Source: Trueperaceae bacterium (GTDB lineage: Bacteria > Deinococcota > Deinococci > Deinococcales > Trueperaceae). Taken from it: a stretch of DNA of 64,000 nt. Location: assembly GCA_023954415.1 (NCBI GenBank), contig JAMLIB010000005.1:248001-312000 (forward strand), read 5' to 3'. Of the stretch, positions 19,727-28,304 are shown piece by piece. The notes under the pieces were generated by a model. It saw only the letters and a list, made by a program, of their open reading frames with translations, was not told where the DNA came from and made no database searches. Made by a program: the position numbers and the translations under genes. Within the stretch, counting starts at the first letter, position 1. Each line of letters begins with the position of its first letter.

Positions 19727-20328
19727 GCTCCTTCCTCCCTGCCGTCGGCGTCGCCGTCCTCGGCCGCCCCGTCGTGCGCGCTCTTCCACTCCTGCAGCCG
19801 CGCGACGATCTCCTCGACGACCTCGGCCGACGGACGCCCGTCCGTGGAGACCTCGAACGACGCGGCGTCCTGGTAGGCGGCCGAGCGCGCCGCCATGAGC
19901 TCGCTGATGCGCTTCATCGGGTCCTCGTGCTGGAGCAGCGGACGGTGGCTGCGCTTCGTGCGCCGGTAGACGGTCTCGGGGCTGGCGGTCAGCAGGACGA
20001 CCGGCCCGCGCGCCTTGAGCGCCGCGCGGTTCTCGGGCCGCACCACCGTGCCGCCGCCAGTCGAGATGACTACCTCGTCGAGGCGCACGCACCGGCGCAC
20101 CACCTCGGTCTCGTAGTCCCTGAACACCTTCTCGCCGTAGAGCTCGAACAGGTCCGGGATGCGCATGCAACTGACGCGCTCTATGACCCGGTCGGTGTCG
20201 ATGAAGGTGAGTTGCAGCCGCCGCGACAGCTCCCAGCCGATGCGGCTCTTGCCGGTCCCCATGAAGCCGGCCATGGCCAGCCAGGTCACGACGCGCTCCG
20301 GCGGGAGGTGGCGATGGCCGTTCGGCAT
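19723..20328 (-). CDS. aroK: Shikimate kinase
   Basis: Phosphorylates shikimate with ATP. The P-loop GFMGTGKSRIGWELSRRL, substrate-binding DTDRVIER and FRDYETEVVRR, and STGGGTVV are conserved; R-S-H-R-P-L-L forms the LID. 201 residues with a Glu/Asp-rich C-terminal tail. I chose the ATG at 20328; earlier in-frame starts run into aroC. It lies 13 bases downstream of aroC and overlaps aroB. Confidence 0.95.
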   Translation of the reverse strand: MPNGHRHLPPERVVTWLAMAGFMGTGKSRIGWELSRRLQLTFIDTDRVIERVSCMRIPDLFELYGEKVFRDYETEVVRRCVRLDEVVISTGGGTVVRPENRAALKARGPVVLLTASPETVYRRTKRSHRPLLQHEDPMKRISELMAARSAAYQDAASFEVSTDGRPSAEVVEEIVARLQEWKSAHDGAAEDGDADGREEGA

Positions 20329-20341
20329 TGGGGAGCCGCTC

Positions 20342-21496
20342 TCAGTACGCGGCTGCGTAAGCCCGGTGAGCGGCGAGCCTCTCGCGCAGCTCGTCCAGGG
20401 TGTCGCCACCGAACTTGTCGATGAAGGCGTCCGCCAAGGTCAGGGCCGCCATGGCGAGGACCACGATCGACGCGGCCGGCACGGCCGTGACGTCCGAGCG
20501 TTCGCGCGCGGCGTCGGCCGGCTCGTGGGTGAGCACGTCGACGGTCGGCAGGGGTTTCATGAGCGTGGCGATGGGCTTCACGGCGGCGCGTACGACGAGC
20601 TCCTCGCCGTTCGTCATGCCCCCCTCGAGCCCGCCGGCGCGGTTGGAGGCGCGGCCGTAACGCTCGGCTCCGCCTGTCATGGCGTCGTGCACCTGGCTGC
20701 CGGGCAGGCCGGACGCGCGCCACCCGTCGCCGACCTCGAACCCCTTGACGGAGTGGATGCTCATCACGGCTTGCGCGAGCTTGCCGTCCAGCTTGCGGTC
20801 CCACTGCATGACGCTTCCCAGACCGATGGGCACGCCCTTGAAGCGCGCCTCGACCACGCCGCCGAGCGTGTCGCCGTTCTCCTTGGCGGAGTCGATGAGG
20901 TCGATGATGCGCTCCTCGGCGCTCTGGTCGAAGGTCCGCAGCGGGCTGGCGTCGAGGTCGGCCAGGCGGTCCCAACGCATGCCGCCATCGCACTCCACGC
21001 CGCCCAGGCTCACGACGCGCGCGCACGCCTCGACGCCGAGCTCCTCCAGGAGCCGCATCGAGACGGCGCCGGCTGCTACCCGGGAGGCGGTCTCGCGCGC
21101 CGAGGCGCGCTCCAACACGTCGCGCAGGTCCTTGTGGTGGTACTTGACGCCACCCGCGAGGTCGGCATGCCCGGGGCGCGGCTGGGTGAGGGCCCGCTTC
21201 CGCGGCTCGTTGCCCGGCTCGGCGCCCATGACGTCCTGCCAGTTGGCCCAGTCGCGGTTGAGGATCTCGATGGAGAGGGGACCGCCCGTCGTGCGACCGG
21301 CCCTGACGCCGCCCCGGAAGGTGGCGTGGTCCTGCTCGATGAGCATACGCTGCCCGCGGCCGTAACCGGCCTGCCTGCGGCGCAGCCAAGGGTCTACGTG
21401 GTCCGCCGCCACGAGGGGCAGCCCAGCAGGGACCCCGTCCAGGAGGACCGTGAGTGCCGGGCCGTGGGTCTCGCCTGCGCTTAGGTACCTGAGCAT
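20342..21496 (-). CDS. aroC: Chorismate synthase
   Basis: Last step to chorismate; needs reduced FMN. It begins MLRYLSAGETHGPALTVLLDG, followed by RRQAGYGRGQRM, the GGVRAGRTTGGPLSIEI block, RPGHADLAGGVKY and the C-terminal FDQSAEERIIDLIDSAKENGDTLGGV and GGMTNGEELVVRAA. 384 residues. The start ATG sits 6 nt after a TACCCT -10 box and has no ribosome site. First gene of the shikimate operon. Confidence 0.97.
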   Translation of the reverse strand: MLRYLSAGETHGPALTVLLDGVPAGLPLVAADHVDPWLRRRQAGYGRGQRMLIEQDHATFRGGVRAGRTTGGPLSIEILNRDWANWQDVMGAEPGNEPRKRALTQPRPGHADLAGGVKYHHKDLRDVLERASARETASRVAAGAVSMRLLEELGVEACARVVSLGGVECDGGMRWDRLADLDASPLRTFDQSAEERIIDLIDSAKENGDTLGGVVEARFKGVPIGLGSVMQWDRKLDGKLAQAVMSIHSVKGFEVGDGWRASGLPGSQVHDAMTGGAERYGRASNRAGGLEGGMTNGEELVVRAAVKPIATLMKPLPTVDVLTHEPADAARERSDVTAVPAASIVVLAMAALTLADAFIDKFGGDTLDELRERLAAHRAYAAAY

Positions 21497-21502
21497 CGGG
21501 TT

Positions 21503-21508
21503 AGGGTA
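21503..21508 (-). promoter_or_regulatory. -10 box of aroC, leaderless type
   Basis: TACCCT on the minus strand, 6 nt before the aroC ATG. It lies in the 35-base gap after the aldehyde dehydrogenase stop, so the shikimate genes can be expressed independently of the catabolic operon. Confidence 0.55.
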
Positions 21509-21531
21509 GCACGCGCTCGAGCGAGCACCGT

Positions 21532-22971
21532 TCAGCCGACCCGCATGCGGACGCTCTTGAGCTGCAAGTAGTTGTCGACCGCTTGCTGCCCCTCCTCGCG
21601 ACCGAAGCCGCTGAGCTTGTAGCCGCCCGCCGGGCACGAGACGTCGCCGCAGAACCACTCGTTCACGTAGACCTGGCCGGACTGCAGCCGTGCCGCCACG
21701 CGGTGGGCCCGTGCGAGGTCGTTCGTCCACATGCCGTTCGCCAGGCCGTACTCGGTGTCGTTGGCCAGCGCCACGGCCTCGTCCTCCGTCGCGAACCCCT
21801 GGATGGTGACCACGGGGCCGAAGACCTCCTCGCGGGCGATGCGCATACGGCTGTCGACGCGGTCGAAGACCGTCGGCGCCACGAAGTAGCCGTTCGCCAG
21901 CGCACCGTCCGTGACGCGGGCGCCGCCCGTCAGCAACCTCGCGCCCTCGGCCCTGCCCGCCGAGATCATGTCGAGGACGTAGCGCATGTGGCGCTCGGAG
22001 ACCACCGGCGTGATGTCGTGGTCTTCCAGGCCGGGTCCGACGCTGAGCCGCGCGACGCTCTCGAGGAACAGCTCCGTGAACTCGGGCAGGACGTCCTCGT
22101 GCACGAGGAGGCGCGGTCCCGCTACGCAGATCTGGCCGGCGTTGGAGAAGGCCGCTGCGATGCTGCCGGCAACGGCCGCGTCAAGGTCGGCGTCGGGGAA
22201 GACGATGTTCGCGGCGTTGCCGCCGAGCTCGAGCACGAGCCGCTTGAGGGTCCCTGCGGCGCGCTCCATGACCCTTCGCCCAACGGCGACGGAGCCGGTG
22301 AACGTGACGCCGTGGACGCCCGGGTGAGCGAGCAGGGCCTCCCCGACGGTCGCGCCGGGGCCCGGCACGACGTTGACGAGACCGTCGGGCAGTCCGGCCG
22401 CCTTCGCGATCTCGCCGAGCCTCATGGCGCCCAGCAGGGCGTCCTGGGCGGGTTTGATGATCGCGGCATTGCCGGCCGCGAGCGCCGGCGCCAGGCTTCG
22501 CGACGCCTCCCAGAGCGGACCGTTCCAAGGCACGATGTGGGCGGTGACCCCGAGCGGCTCGCGCACCGTGTAGACGTGGTAGCCGTCCCTCACGGGGAGC
22601 TGCTCGCCCGTCAGCTTGTCGGCGAGGCCGGCGAAGTACTCGAAGCGCCGTGCCGCGATGTCGCGGACCGTGATCACGGAGTACGCGAGGGTGCCGCCCG
22701 CGTCGAGGGTCTCGAGCCTGGCCAGGTCGTCCGTCTCGGCCAGGAGGGCGTCCGCCATGCGGCGCAGTGCCGCGGCGCGTTCGCGTGGCGCCAGTGCCTG
22801 CCACTCCTTGGTAGCCGCCGCCGCCGCGGCTACCGCCAGGTCGACGTCTTCGGGCGTGCCGAGCGCGACGGTGGCCACCGCCTGCCCCGAAGCGGGGTCG
22901 ATGGCGTCGAAGTGGCCGCCGCCGGTCGCTTCCCGCCACCGGCCTCCGATGTACAGTCCGAACTCTCTCAT
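21532..22971 (-). CDS. NAD(P)-dependent aldehyde dehydrogenase
   Basis: Oxidises an aldehyde to the acid. Family motifs are complete in 479 residues: VPWNGPLWEASRSLAPALAAGN, the K of IIKPAQDA, the catalytic Glu in LELGGNAANIVF, the nucleophilic Cys in NAGQICVAGPRLLV and the C-terminal EEVFGPVVTIQGF. It resembles the betaine-aldehyde/lactaldehyde-type branch, but the substrate cannot be read from sequence. Last gene of the RpiR-controlled operon, 41 bases after the sugar kinase, so it may process an aldehyde released by the aldolase. The ATG at 22971 matches the usual N-terminus (YIGGRW). Confidence 0.9.
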   Translation of the reverse strand: MREFGLYIGGRWREATGGGHFDAIDPASGQAVATVALGTPEDVDLAVAAAAAATKEWQALAPRERAAALRRMADALLAETDDLARLETLDAGGTLAYSVITVRDIAARRFEYFAGLADKLTGEQLPVRDGYHVYTVREPLGVTAHIVPWNGPLWEASRSLAPALAAGNAAIIKPAQDALLGAMRLGEIAKAAGLPDGLVNVVPGPGATVGEALLAHPGVHGVTFTGSVAVGRRVMERAAGTLKRLVLELGGNAANIVFPDADLDAAVAGSIAAAFSNAGQICVAGPRLLVHEDVLPEFTELFLESVARLSVGPGLEDHDITPVVSERHMRYVLDMISAGRAEGARLLTGGARVTDGALANGYFVAPTVFDRVDSRMRIAREEVFGPVVTIQGFATEDEAVALANDTEYGLANGMWTNDLARAHRVAARLQSGQVYVNEWFCGDVSCPAGGYKLSGFGREEGQQAVDNYLQLKSVRMRVG

Positions 22972-23012
22972 GGCTTGGCTTGGTCTCCTATCGCGCCGGT
23001 GGCGTCGCGCCG

Positions 23013-24467
23013 CTACCGGCGTCTGAACTGCGCCAGGCGGCCGAACGCGCCCGTCAGCGCCGGGTACAGTTCCCGGAACACCGGATAGAGGTCGTCGTAC
23101 ACGGCCGCGTCGGCCCGGTTCGGTTCGTAGGTGCGCTCGAAGCGCACGAGGGCTCGCGCGACGGCGGCCAACGGCGCGCCCGTGTCCGCCGCCTTGGCGA
23201 GGATGGCGGCGCCCATGACCCCTGAGTCCTTCACCCGCGGCACGAGCACGGGTCGGCCCGTGACATCGGCCTTGATCTGGTTCCAGACCCCGACGCGCGC
23301 CGTGCCGCCGCTGGTCGCCAGCGAGTCGACAGAGGCGCCGAGCTCCTCCAACACGTCGATCACGCCGCGGATCCCGAAGGCGACGCCCTCCAACACGGCG
23401 CGCGTGACGTGCTCGCCGCGGTGCTGGCTGCCCAGCCCCACGAGCGCACCTCTGGCGTCCGCCGAGTAGACGGGCGTGCGCTCGCCGAGCAGGTAGGGGA
23501 GCATGACGAGGCCCTCGGCACCGGGCGGCACCGACGCGACGGCGCCGAGCAGGGTCTCGCGGTCCGCGCCCGGCTGCCACGCGGCCAGCGCCCAGTCGAG
23601 GGCGCTGCCGCCGTTGGACATCGAGCCGCCGACCAGCCAACCGTTGCCGAAGGGACTGGGGATGCCGAACACCCGGAAGCGCGGGTCGGGGATCGGGTCG
23701 GGCCAGCAGAGCGACACCCCTTCCGAGGTGCCGCCGATGTTGCACAACCGGCCCTGCTCGGTGGCGTCGACGCCGATCCAGTGGGCGAAGGCGTCCACCG
23801 TGCCCGACGCCACCAGGCAGCCTGGCGCCAGGCCTAGCTCGGCGCAGACCAGCGGCGCGACCTGACCCACGATCACGCCGGGTGGGACGGCCGTGGCTGG
23901 GAACTTCGCCTGGTCGAGCTCCGCGGCCTCGAGCCGCTCCGGCGTCCACTGCCGGAGGCGCGGGTGCGGGTAGGCGGTGACGGCCGAGCCCGTCAGACGG
24001 AACGGCAGGTAGTCGTAGGCCTGCAGGAACGCGGCGGTCCGCTCGTACACTTCCGGCTCGTTGCGCTTGAGCCACATGATGCGCGGGAGCGCTTCGAACT
24101 CCACCCTGACGGGCGTGCCCACTTTGTCGCCGAGCCAGGCCGCCTCGGCGGTCGCTCTGCGGTCGGCCCACGTGATGGCCGGCCTGAGAGCCCGACCCTC
24201 GGCGTCAACGGGCACGACGGTGGGGCTCTGCGCCACGACGCAGACGGCGCGCACCCGCGCCAGGTCGACGGCCCGTCGCGCCTGAGCGAGGGCGTCCTCG
24301 AACGCGCGCCACCAGTCGTCCGCGCTCTGCTCGGCCCAACCCGGCCTGGCCGACAGCAGGGGGTAGGTCGCCCTGCCGCCGGCCAACTCGGCGCCGGAGG
24401 CGTCGAAGACGCCGAGCTTGAGGCTACTCGTCCCCAGGTCGACACCGAGGTAGAGATCGCCGGTCAC
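23013..24467 (-). CDS. FGGY-family carbohydrate kinase (xylulokinase-like)
   Basis: Phosphorylates a sugar or polyol. The N-terminal LGVDLGTSSLKLGVFDASG, QSADDWWRAFEDAL, the xylulokinase-like WLKRNEPEVYERTAAFLQAYDYLPFRLTG, then GTVDAFAHWIGV, GGTSEGVSLCW and the C-terminal TSGGTARVGVWNQIKADVTGRPV are FGGY blocks. With the GTG start at 24467 it is 484 residues, close to E. coli XylB. It starts 15 bases after the aldolase stop. The pairing with an LsrF-like aldolase also recalls LsrK-type kinases, so the substrate is open. Confidence 0.87.
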   Translation of the reverse strand: MTGDLYLGVDLGTSSLKLGVFDASGAELAGGRATYPLLSARPGWAEQSADDWWRAFEDALAQARRAVDLARVRAVCVVAQSPTVVPVDAEGRALRPAITWADRRATAEAAWLGDKVGTPVRVEFEALPRIMWLKRNEPEVYERTAAFLQAYDYLPFRLTGSAVTAYPHPRLRQWTPERLEAAELDQAKFPATAVPPGVIVGQVAPLVCAELGLAPGCLVASGTVDAFAHWIGVDATEQGRLCNIGGTSEGVSLCWPDPIPDPRFRVFGIPSPFGNGWLVGGSMSNGGSALDWALAAWQPGADRETLLGAVASVPPGAEGLVMLPYLLGERTPVYSADARGALVGLGSQHRGEHVTRAVLEGVAFGIRGVIDVLEELGASVDSLATSGGTARVGVWNQIKADVTGRPVLVPRVKDSGVMGAAILAKAADTGAPLAAVARALVRFERTYEPNRADAAVYDDLYPVFRELYPALTGAFGRLAQFRRR

Positions 24468-24481
24468 GGGCGTCCTGACGG

Positions 24482-25267
24482 TTACAGCTCGGTCAGGGCC
24501 TGGTCGACGGTGGCGTCTTCGTGGATGATGCGCGCGAGCGCGCGCACGATGCCCCGCGTGTTCGCGTGGCGCCACACGTTGCGCCCGACGGCGACGCCGG
24601 AGGCGCCGCCACGGACGGCGTCGTGGACCATGCCGAGGAGGTCGGCGTCGCTCTCCTGCTTGCTGCCGCCGAGCACGACGACGGGGGCGAAGACGCCCGA
24701 CGTCAGGGAGGAGAAGGAGGAGACGTCGCCCGTGTAGAGCGTCTTGATGATGTCGGCCCCGACCTCCGCGCCTATGCGGCTGGCGAGGGTGATGTTCTCG
24801 GGGGTGTGCACCGACTTGTCGAACCCGCCCGGCATCATCTCCGCGAGGAGCGGCATGTTCCAGGCGATGCACTGGCCGGCGATGCGAGCGAGGTTGTGCA
24901 GCGTCTGGCCTTGGTTGACGCCGGGGAAGCCCATGGCCGCTACGGCGTCCGCACCGAGGCGGAGAGCGTCCTCGACCGTGTAGCGCTGCTCGAAGACCAG
25001 CGAGTTGTCGAGGTTGGAGCCGGCGCCGTCGACACGCATGATGAGGCTCATGCGGCCGAAACGGTCGGCGAACGTCGACGCGATCCCCATGGTGGTGAGG
25101 ATGGCGTCGGCGCCGCCCTCGCGGACCTCGTCGAGGATGCGGCCCGGGTCGGCGGCGTGGGGGAGAACGTTCATGAACGACCCGTGGTCCATCGCCACGA
25201 TCAACGAACGGCCGTTATCGCGGAAGATCCGCTGCATCCTGCGTCTCTTGGCCAGCTTGCTCTGCAC
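24482..25267 (-). CDS. Class I aldolase of the DeoC/FbaB/LsrF family
   Basis: Predicted Schiff-base aldolase or thiolase-like enzyme on a phosphorylated sugar. In 261 residues the beta-barrel motifs are visible: VAMDHGSF, DAILTTMGI, LLAEMMPGGFD, the Schiff-base lysine in DIIKTLYTGD and the phosphate-binding VVVLGGSKQ and GVAVGRNVWRH. The GTG start follows GGAGGACAAAA. It lies between the zinc dehydrogenase and the kinase in the same operon, so it most likely cleaves the phosphorylated product of the kinase. Exact substrate unknown. Confidence 0.86.
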   Translation of the reverse strand: MQSKLAKRRRMQRIFRDNGRSLIVAMDHGSFMNVLPHAADPGRILDEVREGGADAILTTMGIASTFADRFGRMSLIMRVDGAGSNLDNSLVFEQRYTVEDALRLGADAVAAMGFPGVNQGQTLHNLARIAGQCIAWNMPLLAEMMPGGFDKSVHTPENITLASRIGAEVGADIIKTLYTGDVSSFSSLTSGVFAPVVVLGGSKQESDADLLGMVHDAVRGGASGVAVGRNVWRHANTRGIVRALARIIHEDATVDQALTEL

Positions 25268-25361
25268 TTTTGTCCTCCGGTGCGGGGAAGGCCCGCGGGT
25301 AGTCCTAGGGGTTGCGATCGATCTGGGATAGGGTGCCGCGGGCTCGAGCGCCCTAGGCTCC

Positions 25362-26408
25362 CTACGCCATGCTCACGACGACGCGCTGCGTCGCGCCGCG
25401 CGGCACGCCGAGGGCGAGCTCGCCGGGAAGGTCGTCCAGCCCGATGCGGCGCGAGACGAGCGGCTCGAGGTCGAGCCCCGGCAGGAGCTGGACCGCCCTG
25501 CGCACGTCGTCGCGCGTGCGCGACTCGGTGCCGTCGATACGGATCTCGTTGTAGTGGATACGGTTCCAGTCGACCGCGATCTTCGCCGGCGGGTAGCTGG
25601 CCGCGTAGAGCACGACGGTGCCGTACTTGCCGGTCATCTCGATGGCCTGCTCGGCGGCGGCTCCCACCCCGGCCGTCACGAACACGGCGTTCACCCCGCG
25701 CCCCGCCGTGAGCTCCTTGGCGGCCTCGACGGGGTCGTGCGTGGTCGGGTCGACGGCCGCCGTGGCGCCGAGCCGCTCCACGGCGAACGCGCGGCGCTCG
25801 GCGTCCGGGTCGCTGACCAGCACCTTGCAGCCTTGCAGCTTGGCGAGGACGACGTGCAGCGAGCCCATGGTGCCGGCGCCGATGACGGCCACGGCGTCGC
25901 CGAGCCCGACCGTCGTCTTGCCGAAGCTGTGCAGCACGCAGCCGAGAGGCTCCGCGAGGGCCGCGATGTGATCGGGCACGGACTCGTCGACCTTGAACAC
26001 CTTGGCCGGATCGACCGAGACGTACTCGCCGAAGCCACCCCCCATCAGGTGCCTGCCTTCCCAGGTCAGACCCTCCTTGAAGAGCCTCACGCACTGGTTG
26101 TCCATGCCGCGGACGCAGTAGTAGCAGCGGCCGCACCGGTATACGAGGTCGAGGGCGACCTTGTCGCCTTCGCCGAGGCCGGTGTCCGCCGGAGCGGCGA
26201 CGACGCGGCCGGCGACCTCGTGCCCCGCGATGACCGGCATCGGGATGTGCTTCTGCGCGCCGCTGAAGATGCGGCGTTCGAACGTGCAGATGCCCGTGCT
26301 CGTGACCTTGACGAGGACCTTGCCGGGCTCCGGCTCCGGGCGCCTGAGCTCCTCGAGGCGGATATCCTCGGCGCCGTAGAAGGTCGCCGTTCTCATAGAA
26401 GCGTTCAC
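25362..26408 (-). CDS. Zinc-dependent medium-chain alcohol dehydrogenase
   Basis: Oxidises a sugar alcohol or similar secondary alcohol with NAD(P). In 348 residues: catalytic-zinc region with Cys in GICTFERR and GHEVAGRV, structural-zinc cysteines in CGRCYYCVRGMDNQC, and the nucleotide-binding VIGAGTMGSLHVVLAK with SDPDAERR. It is of the sorbitol/threonine dehydrogenase type. I chose the GTG at 26408 because it overlaps the regulator stop (GTGA) and has GAGGAGGG upstream; an ATG four codons later is the alternative. Confidence 0.88.
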   Translation of the reverse strand: MNASMRTATFYGAEDIRLEELRRPEPEPGKVLVKVTSTGICTFERRIFSGAQKHIPMPVIAGHEVAGRVVAAPADTGLGEGDKVALDLVYRCGRCYYCVRGMDNQCVRLFKEGLTWEGRHLMGGGFGEYVSVDPAKVFKVDESVPDHIAALAEPLGCVLHSFGKTTVGLGDAVAVIGAGTMGSLHVVLAKLQGCKVLVSDPDAERRAFAVERLGATAAVDPTTHDPVEAAKELTAGRGVNAVFVTAGVGAAAEQAIEMTGKYGTVVLYAASYPPAKIAVDWNRIHYNEIRIDGTESRTRDDVRRAVQLLPGLDLEPLVSRRIGLDDLPGELALGVPRGATQRVVVSMA

Positions 26409-27370
26409 TTGCTTCCCTCCTCGCGTTCGTCCTGCGCGTGGTCGGCTCGGCCCGCCTCGGCTCGCACGGCGCCCTGCTGCCAAGGCTCCTGACCGAAGTC
26501 GAAGCGTTGGTCGGGCCTGCCGAGCTTCTGAAGCAGGATGCGGTTGTACTTGGTGAAGGCGGAGCGGAAGCGCTCCGGGTCGGCAGCGAACAGCCGGATG
26601 AACAGGAGGTCGACCACGAGGAGCTGGGCGATGCGTCCGCCCAGGCTGCCGTCCGGCAGCAGGTGCTGCGTCACTGACGTGGGCACCACGATGTCGGCCA
26701 CTTGGACGATCGTCGAGTCGCGGAAGTTCGTGAGCGCGATGGTCAGGGCTCCCTGGTCGCGCGCCATGGCCAGGTTCTCGACCACGCCGCGCGTCTCGCC
26801 GGAGTAGGTGACGGCCACGGCGACGTCGCCCGCGCTCAGGCTGGCCGACGAGATGGCCTGCGTGTAGGCGTTGTCGAAGCTCGACGCGTAGATGCCGAGC
26901 CGCTTCAGCTTCTCCACCAGGTCCCTGCCGACGAGGTACGACGTGCTCACACCGTAGACGTCGACGTGCCTCGCGTTGCTCAGGGCGCGCGCGGCGGCGT
27001 CGAGGGCCGTGAAGTCCATGCCGGCGATCGTCTCGCGCAGGCCGAGCACGGTGTTGTCGAGGAGCGTGCCAGCGTAGCCTTCGTCCTCGAGCGTCGCCGT
27101 GGCGTCGAACTGCGGCAGGAGGGTGCCGACCTCCTGGGCCAACGCGATCTTCATCTCCTTGAGGCCGTCGAAGCCTATGTCCTTCGCGAGCCGCACGACG
27201 GTGCTCGGGCTGGTATGACAACGGGAAGCAAGCTCTTGCACCGAGCAGCTCAGGGCCTGGCTCGGCTGCTGCAAGATGAACTCTGCCACCCGCTGCTGCG
27301 CCGCCGAGAGGCTCGTGAAGCTCTGGCGGAGCCGCTGAAGGCAGTGGCGCGAGGGACGGGCGTTCGCCAT
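26405..27370 (-). CDS. RpiR/MurR-family transcriptional regulator with SIS domain
   Basis: Sugar-phosphate-responsive regulator. The N-terminal helix-turn-helix (residues about 1-80) has LSAAQQRVAEFILQQPSQAL and CHTSPSTVVRLAKDIGFDGLKEMK. The C-terminal SIS domain (about 120-260) has ARHVDVYGVSTSYLVGRDLVEKL and VAVTYSGETRGVVENLAMA. 321 residues. First gene of the catabolic operon, overlapping the dehydrogenase by GTGA, so it is probably autoregulated by a sugar phosphate of the pathway. The start at 27370 is favoured by the promoter 9 nt upstream. Confidence 0.9.
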   Translation of the reverse strand: MANARPSRHCLQRLRQSFTSLSAAQQRVAEFILQQPSQALSCSVQELASRCHTSPSTVVRLAKDIGFDGLKEMKIALAQEVGTLLPQFDATATLEDEGYAGTLLDNTVLGLRETIAGMDFTALDAAARALSNARHVDVYGVSTSYLVGRDLVEKLKRLGIYASSFDNAYTQAISSASLSAGDVAVAVTYSGETRGVVENLAMARDQGALTIALTNFRDSTIVQVADIVVPTSVTQHLLPDGSLGGRIAQLLVVDLLFIRLFAADPERFRSAFTKYNRILLQKLGRPDQRFDFGQEPWQQGAVRAEAGRADHAQDEREEGSK

Positions 27371-27379
27371 GACGTTCTC

Positions 27380-27409
27380 ACGATAGTCCCGCGAGGCGCT
27401 ACCTGTCAA
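27380..27409 (-). promoter_or_regulatory. Promoter of the RpiR catabolic operon
   Basis: On the minus strand: -35 TTGACA (27404-27409), 18-nt spacer, -10 TATCGT (27380-27385), then 9 nt to the ATG. The 5' leader would be only a few nt. Confidence 0.7.
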
Positions 27410-27427
27410 GATAAAATTCGGCGAGAC

Positions 27428-27440
27428 GGTACTTTGTACC
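27428..27440. promoter_or_regulatory. Palindrome GGTACTTTGTACC, possible RpiR operator
   Basis: A 5-bp inverted repeat with a TTT centre lies 19 nt upstream of the operon -35 box, between the divergent regulator and comB-like genes. Candidate binding site for the RpiR protein; inference only. Confidence 0.4.
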
Positions 27441-27462
27441 ATCGGTCACTCGACTGCGCGAC

Positions 27463-27478
27463 GGCCGCATGCTAGAAG
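27463..27478 (+). promoter_or_regulatory. 16-nt element before the comB-like gene (extended -10 like)
   Basis: GGCCGCATGCTAGAAG. It differs at one base from 33679-33694 ahead of the phosphodiesterase gene. Each contains TGnTAGAAG, similar to an extended -10 box, 6-8 nt before the ATG. Confidence 0.4.
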
Positions 27479-27486
27479 TGACCGAC

Positions 27487-28197
27487 ATGGAACTAGACGT
27501 GGCCTTCCTACCAGCCGGCGACCCGACCGACGTTGCCGTCGTCATCGACGTCTTGCGCATGACCACGACCGCGGCCGCCCTGCTGGCGGGCGGGATGCGG
27601 CGCCTGACCATCGTGGCCGAGACGGACGCGGCGTTGGCGCACGCCGCCAGCTCCGGCGCGCTGCTCTTCGGCGAGCGCATGGGGCTGCCTTACCCCGGCT
27701 TCGACGGGGGCAACTCGCCGGTCGAGCATGCCAAGCGCGACTACGGCGGCAGGTCGGCCATCCTCTGCACCACTAACGGCTCGAAGGCGGTCGGGTTGGT
27801 GGCAGGCGCCAGGCACGTGCTGCTCGGCGCCATCGTCAACGCCCCCGCCGTCGCGCGCCTCGCCGCGCGGCTGGCTAGCGAGCGCGTCACCCTCGTCTGC
27901 GCCGGCACGGACGGTGAGGTCTCGCTCGACGACGTGCTCGGAGCCGGCTGTATCGCGACGGAGGTCGCGCGGCTCGGCGGCTTCGAGCCGACGGACGCCG
28001 CTCGGATCGCCATGGCCGTGGCCGCCGACCGAGCGGGTGTGGGCGCCACGCTGGCCTCCGCGCGTCACGCGCATACGTTGAGCGAGCTGGGGTTCGCGGA
28101 GGACGTCGAGTACGCCGCCACGCTCGGCAGCGTCGGCGGGGTCGCGCGGCTCGTCGGCCGTGCGCCGTTCGAGTTCGAGGCCGTCACGGCGAGCTGA
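27487..28197 (+). CDS. ComB-family 2-phosphosulfolactate phosphatase-like protein
   Basis: The ComB family hydrolyses 2-phosphosulfolactate to sulfolactate; many bacterial members have no known role. Family blocks present are VVIDVLRMTTTAAALLAGG, FGERMGLPYPGFDGGNSPVEH, ILCTTNGSKAV and DDVLGAGCIATEV. 236 residues. I chose the ATG at 27487 as the one closest to the family N-terminus; an ATG at 27469 is in frame. It is divergent from the RpiR operon. No other coenzyme M or sulfolactate gene is seen nearby, so the substrate is uncertain. Confidence 0.82.
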   Translation: MELDVAFLPAGDPTDVAVVIDVLRMTTTAAALLAGGMRRLTIVAETDAALAHAASSGALLFGERMGLPYPGFDGGNSPVEHAKRDYGGRSAILCTTNGSKAVGLVAGARHVLLGAIVNAPAVARLAARLASERVTLVCAGTDGEVSLDDVLGAGCIATEVARLGGFEPTDAARIAMAVAADRAGVGATLASARHAHTLSELGFAEDVEYAATLGSVGGVARLVGRAPFEFEAVTAS

Positions 28198-28253
28198 GTG
28201 TGGCGCCGGTCTCCTGCGACGAGGTGGGCTAGTAGAAACTTTCTTTCGCGGCC

Positions 28254-28262
28254 TGGTATAAC
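28254..28262 (+). promoter_or_regulatory. Extended -10 promoter of the ABC permease operon
   Basis: TGGTATAAC: a TATAAC hexamer (28257-28262) with a TGn extension, in a locally AT-rich stretch starting near 28232. The leader to the ATG at 28305 is about 35 nt with a weak ribosome site. Confidence 0.6.
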
Positions 28263-28304
28263 AGTTCACGAACGCCACCGAGGGTTGGAGCGAGCACGCC
28301 GAGC

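Noticed and set aside
20286-21389. 367-codon minus-strand ORF overlapping aroC in another frame
   Set aside because: Arg/Pro/Gly-rich frame shadow of aroC, which is complete and conserved in its own frame.
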